From NCBI GenBank assembly GCA_028345295.1, contig JAOMDA010000001.1, forward strand, positions 62,001-126,000: a stretch of DNA of 64,000 bases, written 5' to 3'. Made by a program: the position numbers and the translations under genes. The notes beneath the pieces were generated by a model. The model searched no databases, had not been told where the DNA came from, and was given only the letters and a program-made list of their open reading frames with translations. Source of the stretch: Candidatus Nitrosopelagicus sp. Lineage in GTDB: Archaea; Thermoproteota; Nitrososphaeria; Nitrososphaerales; Nitrosopumilaceae. Positions 50,813 to 59,676 of this stretch are shown here, one piece after another (position 1 is the first letter of the stretch; the number at the start of each line of letters is the position of its first letter).

Positions 50813-51046
50813 TTAGGGATCTAATTCACCAACATCAAGGATGTATTGGTTTACACATTCCTGTGTTTGACTAGAGTTATGATCAAGCATTTCCTCGCCA
50901 CATGTAGGGCAAATTAACTTAGTTCTAGAGGCATATACAACTGGATTTCTTGCTTCTCTGGTAAAACGCCATAAACATTTTTCTCTCTTTTCTTTGTGAT
51001 GATTTCTTAGATCCTCATTACAAATTGGACATGCAGTAGTTATCAT
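50813..51046 (-). CDS. Small double zinc-ribbon-like hypothetical protein
   Basis: CPICNEDLRNHHKEKREKC and CPTCGEEMLDHNSSQTQEC. Confidence 0.65.
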   Translation of the reverse strand: MITTACPICNEDLRNHHKEKREKCLWRFTREARNPVVYASRTKLICPTCGEEMLDHNSSQTQECVNQYILDVGELDP

Positions 51047-51095
51047 GCTACCTTAGGTGAGATACCAGCTGTTTTAACAATTCCAGTAGGGATAA

Positions 51096-51914
51096 TTATT
51101 TCTTAGATAATAATCCTAGAGATCTTATTCCCATTGTTGCAGCAAGTAATCCAATTGAGAACAAAACTATGGTTCCAGCAGGAGTAATATCAAATATGTA
51201 TGAAATTAAAATTCCTGAAAGAACTGAAAATACAGAAAAGCTTATTGAAATTATTGCAGTTTGTTTGAAACCCCTACCGTACATAATTGCTGTAACATTT
51301 GGAATAACAAATAGTGCTGAAATTAATAATACACCGACAAGCTGAATTGATGTAACAACAGTAAGTCCTGCCATAAATATAATCAAATAATTAATTTTTT
51401 CTACTGAAATTCCACTAACTTTAGCCTGTTCTTCGTTAAATGTAGAATAGAGAATTTGTCTATACAATAATAAAATTACAATTAAAATACCTCCGGTTAA
51501 GGCTAAAATCAAAACTGTATCATTTACACTAATGAGAAGAATACTTCCAAATAGAAAACTAAAGATATCAATTGAAAAGCCTCCTGAAAAACTAATAATT
51601 ACAAGTCCAGTTGCTATGCCGGAGGATAATAGTACTGCAATTGAGGCGTCACCGGATATGTTGTATCTATCCTTAATTTTTGTAATAATTAATGCACTAA
51701 TTATTGATACACCATATGCAGTCCATAATGGATAAACTCCAGCAAATAGACCCAATGCAATTCCACCAAATGATGAATGCGCAAGTGCATCACCAAATAA
51801 AGAATAACGTCTTAAAACTAAAAACAATCCAATAACAGAACATAAAATTGCTATTGCAATTCCAGAAATTAATGCTCTATGCATAAAGCTGTAAGTTAGA
51901 ATTTCAAAAGACAT
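51096..51914 (-). CDS. Metal (Zn/Mn-type) ABC transporter permease
   Basis: ALISGIAIAILCSVIGLFLVLRRYSLFGDALAHSSFGGIALG, ABC-3 family multi-TM. Confidence 0.92.
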   Translation of the reverse strand: MSFEILTYSFMHRALISGIAIAILCSVIGLFLVLRRYSLFGDALAHSSFGGIALGLFAGVYPLWTAYGVSIISALIITKIKDRYNISGDASIAVLLSSGIATGLVIISFSGGFSIDIFSFLFGSILLISVNDTVLILALTGGILIVILLLYRQILYSTFNEEQAKVSGISVEKINYLIIFMAGLTVVTSIQLVGVLLISALFVIPNVTAIMYGRGFKQTAIISISFSVFSVLSGILISYIFDITPAGTIVLFSIGLLAATMGIRSLGLLSKK

Positions 51915-51916
51915 GA

Positions 51917-52639
51917 TTAATGATGATGCATGTGTTCCTGCATTGATGCTTCAGAATATTGTTTAACAAGCTCATCATCAGAAAAGAATTTTTCAGATTC
52001 TCCATGAAAAAATAATGTTCGATTCAAACATGCAACATGGTTTGCTAATTTATTTACTGCATCCAAATCATGAGAAGACCAAATAATTGTAATTCCTTGT
52101 TTAGAATTTAATTTTTTAAGAATACTAAAGAATAATTCTATGCTTTGTTGATCAACACCTGTAACAGGTTCATCTAAAATCAAAATTTTTGGATTATTTA
52201 CTAAGGCTTTTGCAATAAATACACGTTGTAATTGTCCACCAGATAATTCACCTATTCTTCTGTTACGAAGTTCATGTATCCATAATTGCTGCAAAATTTC
52301 ATCGATTTTATTTTCATCAGATTCAGTTCTCAATCCCATTCTTACAACATCACTAACTGTTGCAGGAAAATTTTTTTCAAATTCAGGTTTTTGTGGGACA
52401 TATCCAATTTCTTTATGATATTTTTTTGATTTTTTAATATCCTGTTCAAAAAATTTGATTGTTCCAGTATATGTTGTATTTAGACCCAGCATTGAATCAA
52501 AAAGTGTAGATTTACCTGCACCGTTAGGCCCAATTATGCCTAAGAAATCACCTTCCTTTACTACAAAACTTACATCATCTAATGCCTTTACTTCTGGATA
52601 TTTGACTGTGAGATTTGATATTTCTACAGCATTCAACAT
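51917..52639 (-). CDS. Metal ABC transporter ATP-binding protein
   Basis: GPNGAGKST, LSGGQLQRVFIAKAL, ILDEPVTGVD; C-terminal EHMHHH. Confidence 0.95.
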   Translation of the reverse strand: MLNAVEISNLTVKYPEVKALDDVSFVVKEGDFLGIIGPNGAGKSTLFDSMLGLNTTYTGTIKFFEQDIKKSKKYHKEIGYVPQKPEFEKNFPATVSDVVRMGLRTESDENKIDEILQQLWIHELRNRRIGELSGGQLQRVFIAKALVNNPKILILDEPVTGVDQQSIELFFSILKKLNSKQGITIIWSSHDLDAVNKLANHVACLNRTLFFHGESEKFFSDDELVKQYSEASMQEHMHHH

Positions 52640-53886
52640 AATGCCTCGCTCAAATTTTCGAGATTTTTAGTCATTTTAGAGACATAATTTTCTTCATTTG
52701 AGACAATTTCTAGAGGAGATAAAACGAGAACTTTTCCGCCAATTTCATCTGCAATAACTTGAGATGTTTTTGTAGAGGTACTTTCTTCAGCAAAAATTAT
52801 TTTAATGTTTAATTTTTTTGCAGTAGAAATAATTTTTTCTAATGTTTTTGGAGTAACATCACCATGCGGATCAGTTGAAGCAACAATTGTATGTTGAGTT
52901 AAACCATATTCTTCAGCAAAGTATGAAAACGCATCATGGAAAGTTATAAAATCAGATCTACATCCAGATAGTTCAGTTCTAATTTTTGAATCAAGCAAAT
53001 CTAATTCTTTAATATAGATTTCAGCATTAGATTGATAATAATTTTTATTCATAGGATCAGAGTTGGATAAAGCATTTGCAATGTTTTTAGCTTGTAATTG
53101 TGCATATACCGGATTTAGCCAAATGTGTGGATCTTGACCACCATGATCATGTCCATCATGATCATCTTCTTTTGCATGCTCATCATGTACATCTTCACCA
53201 GAAACTAAGTGGTGAATTTCTTCTAATCCATGTGAACCTTCAATGTGTCCATCTTCAATTTCATGTAACAAATGTTCAATATCTTCAATTGCACCTATTC
53301 CATGACCATGTCCATCACCCTCATGCTCATGAAGTATTTCTTCTATAGCTTCAATTGATTGTAATTCGGTCATATGTCCATGTTCAAATTCTTCAATTAC
53401 ACTTGCAATCTCTTCATAAAATTCTTCTATGTGAGAATCATCATCATGTTCATCTTCGTTTGCATGTTCATCATGTTCATCTTCTTTTGCATGTTCATCA
53501 TGTTCATCATGTTCAATTGAAATTCCGTTACTTGTGTCAACAATGATTCCTTGATAATTAGATAAATCTAATGAACTAACCCAATTTTCATAGCCTAGAC
53601 CATTGATAATTATCATATCAGATTTTTCCAATCTTTCGGTATCTCTAATGGTAGGCTCCCAATCATGTGGATTGATGCCCATGGGTATTAACAAAAATGA
53701 ATCAATCTTCTCTTTTCCTATATTTTGTGAAAATTCGTGAAGAAAACCGGCAGAAGTGACTATTTGTAATTTTGAATTATCAGTAGTAGAAATCTCTGAA
53801 TTAAGATTAGTTTGAGAGACTGCAAGAGAAGCTAATGTAATTACAACTACTATTGCAATTATCGCTAGTTTAATCTGAATATTCAT
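52633..53886 (-). CDS. Metal ABC transporter substrate-binding protein (ZnuA-like) with very long His/Asp/Glu-rich insert
   Basis: GINPHDWEPTIRD, HIWLNPVYAQ, FHDAFSYFAEEYGL, FAEESTSTKTSQVIADE; start probably MNIQIKL at 53886. Confidence 0.92.
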   Translation of the reverse strand: MNIQIKLAIIAIVVVITLASLAVSQTNLNSEISTTDNSKLQIVTSAGFLHEFSQNIGKEKIDSFLLIPMGINPHDWEPTIRDTERLEKSDMIIINGLGYENWVSSLDLSNYQGIIVDTSNGISIEHDEHDEHAKEDEHDEHANEDEHDDDSHIEEFYEEIASVIEEFEHGHMTELQSIEAIEEILHEHEGDGHGHGIGAIEDIEHLLHEIEDGHIEGSHGLEEIHHLVSGEDVHDEHAKEDDHDGHDHGGQDPHIWLNPVYAQLQAKNIANALSNSDPMNKNYYQSNAEIYIKELDLLDSKIRTELSGCRSDFITFHDAFSYFAEEYGLTQHTIVASTDPHGDVTPKTLEKIISTAKKLNIKIIFAEESTSTKTSQVIADEIGGKVLVLSPLEIVSNEENYVSKMTKNLENLSEALC

Positions 53887-53927
53887 AGAAAAAATCGTGC
53901 CTAGATTATTAATAAATGTATAAAAAG

Positions 53928-53970
53928 TTAATAACATTTAGTTAAAATTTTTATGTTTCTTAATAACATA
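53928..53970. promoter_or_regulatory. Candidate operator in divergent promoter of metal ABC operon and NikR-like gene
   Basis: TTAATAACAT direct repeats at 53928-53937 and 53960-53969; inverted TATGTT (53952) / AACATA (53965). Confidence 0.4.
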
Positions 53971-53976
53971 TGACAT

Positions 53977-54360
53977 ATGCCAATAGTCTCTATATCACTA
54001 ACTGAAGAAATTCTCAAAGAAATTGATTCGTTGCAAAAGAATCTAGGATTCTCAGGAAGGTCAGATGCGATTAGGGCGGGAATACGAAGTTTTGTTGCAG
54101 AAGAAAAGCAAAAAGAGGATCTTTCTGGAAATGTAAATGCCATCTTGCTAGTAGTGCATAATGACGAGTATGATAATCAAGTAAACGGAATCAAGCACTC
54201 ATACGAGGATCTCATTACAACCCATCTTCACAGCAAGATAGAGGGAGACAAGTGCATGGAACTTTTCATGTTAAAAGGAGAGGCGGGTTCTGTTAGCTCT
54301 ATTACTAAGGATTTTCAAATTAACAAAAGAATGGATACTGTAAAGTTAGTGACGCTATAG
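53977..54360 (+). CDS. NikR-like ribbon-helix-helix transcriptional regulator
   Basis: VSISLTEEILKEIDSLQKNLGFSGRSDAIRAGIRSF RHH plus NikR C-terminal ACT-like domain LLVVHNDEY...IKHSYEDLITTHLHSKIEGDKCMELF. Confidence 0.85.
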   Translation: MPIVSISLTEEILKEIDSLQKNLGFSGRSDAIRAGIRSFVAEEKQKEDLSGNVNAILLVVHNDEYDNQVNGIKHSYEDLITTHLHSKIEGDKCMELFMLKGEAGSVSSITKDFQINKRMDTVKLVTL

Positions 54361-56076
54361 ATGAACGAAGAAGAAATAAAAAAAGAAATTAGAAAATTTG
54401 CACTACAAAATGCTGCAGAACATGAAGGACAAACAAGAGATAAAACAATTCTTGCAAAAATTTTAGGATCTATCCCAGAACTGAGGCAGAAAGTACAGGA
54501 GATATCACCAGTCATAGTAGAAATAGTTTCTGAGATTAATCAAATTCCATTAGAGCAACAGAAAAAGGAAATCACTGAAAAATATCCAGAACTTTTACGG
54601 GTTGAACAAAAAAAACCTGAACAAAATGTTCTACCTGCCCTAAGAAATATTGAAGGAAAAACAATAATTACAAGATTTCCACCTGCACCAAATGGATACC
54701 CTCACATAGGTCATGCAAAGGCTGCAATAATAAGTGAAGAATATGCAAAAATGTATGGTGGAAAGATTATTCTCAGATATGAGGATACAAATCCTGGAAC
54801 TGAGCGATTAGAATATTATGCTGCAATCAAAGTTGGAATGGATTGGCTTGGAATACAATTTGACAAGATAGAACATGTTTCTGATAACTTAGAAAATCTA
54901 TATGAGAATGCCGAGAAATTAATAAAATCCAATGATGCCTATGTTTGTACTTGTAAACAAGATACCATAAGTAAAAACCGTAGAGAAATGACAGAATGTG
55001 AATGTACAAGACGAAGCATGCAAGAAAATGAACAAATGTGGCATGAAATGTTTGGAGAGAAAAAATTCAAGGAAGGTCAAGCATTATTACGATTTAGAGG
55101 AGACATGAAATCTGGAAACACGACAATGCGTGATCCTACATTATTTAGGATAAATACCAAAAAACATGCACGGGCAGACCAAAAATATCGTGTCTGGCCA
55201 ACATATGACTTTGCAGGCATAATTTTCGATAGTAATTCAGGCGTAACACATGCCATGCGCTCAAAGGAGTTTGAACTGCGAAAAGAGCTACATTATAACA
55301 TACTAGATAAACTTGGTATGGAAAAAGCAGAATTCATCTTTTTTGGAAGACTTGATCTTGAAGGAATGCCTGTCTCAAAAAGTGAACTAAAACCACTAAT
55401 CGAGGATGGCAAAATTCCCTGGTATGATGATCCACGACTTCCTACATTAGAGGGCTTAAGGCGTAGGGGAATAAAACCAGAAGCAGTAAGAAAATTTATC
55501 CTTTCACTTGGATTGACAAAAAATGATACAAATTCACCATTTGCAACACTTGAGGCATTTAACAAAAAAATTATTGATTCAGAAAGTGTTCGACTACACA
55601 TGGTAAGTAATCCAAAGAAAATGAAGATATCAAACTTTGAACCTAAAGAAATAACACTTTCAAATCATCCTACAAAGGATCTTGGAAAAAGAACAGTAAT
55701 GGTTAACGGTATTTTATTAATTTCAGGTTCTGATGTTGCAGAGATGAAAGTAGGAGAAAATATACGATTACTAGGACTGGGTGTTGTAAAAATAAATGGT
55801 TTGACAGACGAAATTGATGCTGAATTAATCGATAATTCAGTAAATACCGAAAAAAAGATTCAATGGGTTGCAGGTAATGATGCACTACAAATTAAGGCAA
55901 TTATTCCAGATTTACTATTCATTGATGAGAAATTTAACAAAGATAGTTTGCAGACCCATCAGGTAATCACAGAATCTGCATATTCAAATTTAAAGGACGA
56001 CTCGGAAATTCAGTTTGTTAGACTTGGATACTACAGAAAAGAATCATCTCATCAAGCCATATTCAGTCACAAGTGA
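54361..56076 (+). CDS. gltX: Glutamyl-tRNA synthetase (archaeal type)
   Basis: TRFPPAPNGYPHIGHAKAAIISEEYA; VSKSELKPLIEDGKIPWYDDPRLPTLEGLRRRGIKPEAVR. Confidence 0.95.
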   Translation: MNEEEIKKEIRKFALQNAAEHEGQTRDKTILAKILGSIPELRQKVQEISPVIVEIVSEINQIPLEQQKKEITEKYPELLRVEQKKPEQNVLPALRNIEGKTIITRFPPAPNGYPHIGHAKAAIISEEYAKMYGGKIILRYEDTNPGTERLEYYAAIKVGMDWLGIQFDKIEHVSDNLENLYENAEKLIKSNDAYVCTCKQDTISKNRREMTECECTRRSMQENEQMWHEMFGEKKFKEGQALLRFRGDMKSGNTTMRDPTLFRINTKKHARADQKYRVWPTYDFAGIIFDSNSGVTHAMRSKEFELRKELHYNILDKLGMEKAEFIFFGRLDLEGMPVSKSELKPLIEDGKIPWYDDPRLPTLEGLRRRGIKPEAVRKFILSLGLTKNDTNSPFATLEAFNKKIIDSESVRLHMVSNPKKMKISNFEPKEITLSNHPTKDLGKRTVMVNGILLISGSDVAEMKVGENIRLLGLGVVKINGLTDEIDAELIDNSVNTEKKIQWVAGNDALQIKAIIPDLLFIDEKFNKDSLQTHQVITESAYSNLKDDSEIQFVRLGYYRKESSHQAIFSHK

Positions 56077-56079
56077 TTA

Positions 56080-56946
56080 ATGATGAAAATAGCAAGTATA
56101 AGAAAAGGAGAAAATGAAACATATGGTCTAGTCCAAGATGACAAAATTGCTACAAAAGATGATATTACATATTCTACTGGCGTACCAATTCCAATAAATG
56201 TAAGAGATTTTTTGTTTGATGGTTGGCTGCAAGAGATAAAATCAAAATATTCAAAGATATCATTTAATCATGATTTGGCTGAATTTGAGATTTTGGCACC
56301 CCTGCCAAATCCCCAAAAAATAGTCTGCCTTGCATTCAATTACATTGACCATGCCAAAGAGCAGGAACTTACGCCTCCAAGCGAGCCTTCTATCTTCATA
56401 AAGCCTCGTACAACGCTATGTGGTACAAATAGTGATATCATATGTCCTAGATTTGTCAAAGAATTAGATTATGAGGTTGAGCTTGCCGTAATCATAGGTA
56501 AAAAATGTAAAAATGTATCAGAAGAAGAAGCGATGAGCCAAGTATTTGGTTACATGGTTTTCAATGATGTATCTGCAAGAGACATACAATTTCAAGATAA
56601 GCAATTTACAAGAGGTAAATCCTTTGATACATTTGCACCATGTGGTCCATGGATAATAACAAGAGATGAAATTGATGAACCACAAAATCTTCGCCTATTG
56701 ACAAATATTAACGGCGAGCAAAGACAGAATTCAAATACAAAAAATATGTATCTAAAAATTCCGCAAATTATCTCAAAGCTTAGTAAGGTGATGACGTTAG
56801 AACCTGGTGATATAATATCCACTGGTACGCCAGAAGGAGTAGCGCTAAAAAATCCTGATATACCATTCCTAAAAGATGGTGACAAAATTCACATGGAGAT
56901 AGAAAAACTTGGTGCAATACAAAATACTATAAGATTTATTGATTAA
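56080..56946 (+). CDS. Fumarylacetoacetate hydrolase family protein
   Basis: IVCLAFNYIDHAKEQ, ELDYEVELAVIIGKKCKNVS, NDVSARDIQFQDKQFTRGKSFDTFAPCGPWI, STGTPEGV. Confidence 0.93.
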   Translation: MMKIASIRKGENETYGLVQDDKIATKDDITYSTGVPIPINVRDFLFDGWLQEIKSKYSKISFNHDLAEFEILAPLPNPQKIVCLAFNYIDHAKEQELTPPSEPSIFIKPRTTLCGTNSDIICPRFVKELDYEVELAVIIGKKCKNVSEEEAMSQVFGYMVFNDVSARDIQFQDKQFTRGKSFDTFAPCGPWIITRDEIDEPQNLRLLTNINGEQRQNSNTKNMYLKIPQIISKLSKVMTLEPGDIISTGTPEGVALKNPDIPFLKDGDKIHMEIEKLGAIQNTIRFID

Positions 56947-57740
56947 AGTATTTTTTCTACAAGATAGAATGGAAATTTCTTTTGTATAGACACTATTGGA
57001 ATTTCATCTTGTTGTGTAAGAATTCTTAACTTTGAATAGTTTTTTTCTAGAGCCAAACGTTGAACATACTGGATAAATTTTTGTATACCATAAGATTTCC
57101 CAAAGAGAATTGTCAGTATCATTGTATTATCAAATGATCTTGAATCTGTCATAATACCCAAACTTTGTATTTTTTTATTATCTCTTATGCATAAGATTTG
57201 TCCATCAGAATTTAATCTTTGAAAATTAGATCTGGTTAGAGGAATCCATCTCCACGATTCAACAAATCGTAATTCTGAGTAATTTAGTTCATCATAATCT
57301 ACAGAATCAAATAGTGAAGAATACGAAGTCTTCTTTGATTCAACAGCAAAATAATTCCATTGTGATTTTATTTCATAGCCAATCTTTGCTGCAAGATTAA
57401 GTGAAGGAACATTTTCTGATTCAATTAGCATGTCAGCGTGACTTATACCCAAATCATGTGCGTTTCTTTCAAGATGTGATATTAGCAATTCAGCAAATCC
57501 CTTCCTTCTGTAATCCTGTCTAACCCTGATACCTTCTATCCATAACATTTTTTCTTCCGAATATATTACACCATGGCACATTGCAATTGGTTCATTATTC
57601 TCTTCTAGTATTACAAGCTCACCTTCATTTGTCCATGAATCATAAACTTCGTGAATATAATCACCCCACGAGAAAGTATTTGTACAAAAACCCAATATTT
57701 GCTGTTTATCAGACGCGACTGGTTTACGAATTTGTGTCAA
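56943..57740 (-). CDS. GNAT family N-acetyltransferase
   Basis: WIEGIRVRQDYRRKGFAELLISHLERNAHDLG acetyl-CoA motif. Confidence 0.85.
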   Translation of the reverse strand: MTQIRKPVASDKQQILGFCTNTFSWGDYIHEVYDSWTNEGELVILEENNEPIAMCHGVIYSEEKMLWIEGIRVRQDYRRKGFAELLISHLERNAHDLGISHADMLIESENVPSLNLAAKIGYEIKSQWNYFAVESKKTSYSSLFDSVDYDELNYSELRFVESWRWIPLTRSNFQRLNSDGQILCIRDNKKIQSLGIMTDSRSFDNTMILTILFGKSYGIQKFIQYVQRLALEKNYSKLRILTQQDEIPIVSIQKKFPFYLVEKIL

Positions 57741-57782
57741 GTATAATAAGAAAAAATATTAAGAATAATTAAAGGAGATCTG

Positions 57783-58094
57783 TTGATGACTAAAATTATT
57801 GCATGTAAAGCAAATGAGCTTGAATCTGGAAATATGAAGAAAATTACAATTGATGGAAAAGAAATTGTGGTTGCAAATGTTGGTGGAAATTATTTTGCAT
57901 GTGATGATACATGTACACATTCTGGTGCTAGTTTATCAGAAGGAACAATTGATGATTCAACAATTACTTGTGGATGGCATGGTGCTCAGTTTGATTGTAC
58001 AACAGGCAAACTTTCTCAATTCCCAGCAAAAATTAATGACTTAAAATCATATAATGTAAGCATAGAATCTGAAGATGTATTTATCGAGGTCTAA
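57783..58094 (+). CDS. Rieske-type [2Fe-2S] ferredoxin
   Basis: CDDTCTHSGASLSEGTIDDSTITCGWHGAQFD (CxH...CxxH). Confidence 0.92.
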   Translation: MMTKIIACKANELESGNMKKITIDGKEIVVANVGGNYFACDDTCTHSGASLSEGTIDDSTITCGWHGAQFDCTTGKLSQFPAKINDLKSYNVSIESEDVFIEV

Positions 58095-58105
58095 ACATAG
58101 GAATA

Positions 58106-58375
58106 ATGAAGATGAGTAATAATAATCAAGAATCATGGGAAAGTGCTATACAGACACTAAATCAGCTTGCAACAAGCCACTCAACTCCTAAAAATTTTAA
58201 AAAGACAATTACTGACCTTATCACCGAATTAAAATCAGATGAATATTCTATATCAGTTAGAGCAGCTAATGCAATAAGTGCTCTAGATGATATTACACAG
58301 GATCCAAATGTACCTTCTTTTGTTCGTACCTCACTATGGCAAGCAGTTTCTGTACTTGAGAGCATAAGAGAATAA
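58106..58375 (+). CDS. UPF0147 family protein
   Basis: DEYSISVRAANAISALDDITQDPNVPSFVRTSLWQAVSVLESI. Confidence 0.85.
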   Translation: MKMSNNNQESWESAIQTLNQLATSHSTPKNFKKTITDLITELKSDEYSISVRAANAISALDDITQDPNVPSFVRTSLWQAVSVLESIRE

Positions 58376-58400
58376 ATTATCTGTAAATACTTTAGTAACA

Positions 58401-59162
58401 TTGAAAATTGAAGAATATCTAACAACACTACCGGAATCAATTCTATCAGGTGAGAATGTTCAATTACCTAGAGATGCATTTCTGCGAATCTTCAAATTTG
58501 TAAATCTAAGCAAAGATGATGTTTTTTATCATTTGGGTTGTGGTGATGGTAAAGGACTTGTAATTGCTAAAGAGGAGTTCAATACAGAAAAAATTATAGG
58601 CATTGATATATCAAAAGAAAAAACTAATGCTGCAGCTAAATTACTAAAAGAGAAAAATTATTCTGATGTAAAAATAATTAATGAAGATATTATAAATTCA
58701 CATTTTGATGATGCAGATGTGATCCTTTTTTGGTTTGTAGACTATAATATCATAGAAAAAATGATGCCAAAGTTTTCTAAATTAAAACAAGGAACGCGAA
58801 TAATAACAATTTGGGGACCATTACCAGGATGTCTACCTGAACAAGTAGAATTTCCATACATAATGAATAAAATTCCTTTTTGTAAGGCAAAAGATCTCAA
58901 AGAACAACTCTTAGCTATTTTCGATGTTAAATGTATTGATTTTGTCACATCATGGGAATTTGCTGAAAGATACACAAAAGCTATTGGAAGTGATAATCCA
59001 GAAAATGACAGATTTCTAACAATAATACAATCACTAGTTATTTGGATTAATGCAAAAAATTTAGGTGTTGCATGTGAAAATGAGATGCCAGAACCGATAA
59101 AAAATTATATTTCAATTTTAAAAAAATTTTTTAATATAGAAATTGAGCATCTGTTAAAATAA
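58401..59162 (+). CDS. SAM-dependent methyltransferase
   Basis: VFYHLGCGDGKGLVIAKEEFNTEKIIGIDISKEKTNAA class I MTase motif. Confidence 0.8.
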   Translation: MKIEEYLTTLPESILSGENVQLPRDAFLRIFKFVNLSKDDVFYHLGCGDGKGLVIAKEEFNTEKIIGIDISKEKTNAAAKLLKEKNYSDVKIINEDIINSHFDDADVILFWFVDYNIIEKMMPKFSKLKQGTRIITIWGPLPGCLPEQVEFPYIMNKIPFCKAKDLKEQLLAIFDVKCIDFVTSWEFAERYTKAIGSDNPENDRFLTIIQSLVIWINAKNLGVACENEMPEPIKNYISILKKFFNIEIEHLLK

Positions 59163-59199
59163 TCCATCAACCTTTTATTTTCGAAATACAAGCAAGAAC

Positions 59200-59547
59200 A
59201 TGGAAGAAAGAATCAATATTAATGTCTCATCAACCGAATATGATAATACAAGTAAGGAAATTAAAAATACACTTGCTTTAGTTGAAGAGATGGTACACGG
59301 TCAGGATGATTTTGTAATAACTGATTCTGAATTTGCATTTGGTTGGCACTTTTATGTTGTGTCAGTGAATAGAGAACTTGCTGTGAAACTTTCAGAACAA
59401 ATGGGTTCTGAATTTGAAAAATTAAAGGGAAAAGGATTAGACAAGAAATTCTTAACTTGGCTAACAAATCAAATTTCTCAAAAAGGAATTAAAGTAAAAT
59501 TTGCCATTAAAGAAGAGATGGAATCCAGTAAATTCGGAATTTTTTAA
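59200..59547 (+). CDS. Conserved hypothetical protein
   Basis: Complete 115-aa ORF, no recognised motif. Confidence 0.55.
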   Translation: MEERININVSSTEYDNTSKEIKNTLALVEEMVHGQDDFVITDSEFAFGWHFYVVSVNRELAVKLSEQMGSEFEKLKGKGLDKKFLTWLTNQISQKGIKVKFAIKEEMESSKFGIF

Positions 59548-59556
59548 TTAAAAGGA

Positions 59557-59628
59557 GGCCTCCGGGGGGAATCGAACACCCATCCGGGGATCCACAATCC
59601 CCTATCCTAGCCATTGGACGACGAAGGC
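59557..59628 (-). tRNA. tRNA-His (anticodon GTG)
   Basis: Acceptor GCCTTCG/CGGAGGC, anticodon stem-loop GGGGA TTGTGGA TCCCC, GTTCGATTC T-loop; discriminator C73 with genomically present G at -1 (59629). Confidence 0.93.
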
Positions 59629-59676
59629 CACAAGAAAAATAGATTGTATTTGCCGTATTAATCTTAGTGTATAGGG

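Noticed and set aside
53100-53546. Plus-strand His/Leu-rich ORFs (82 and 63 aa)
   Set aside because: Antisense to the His-rich insert of the ZnuA-like gene; low-complexity artefact.
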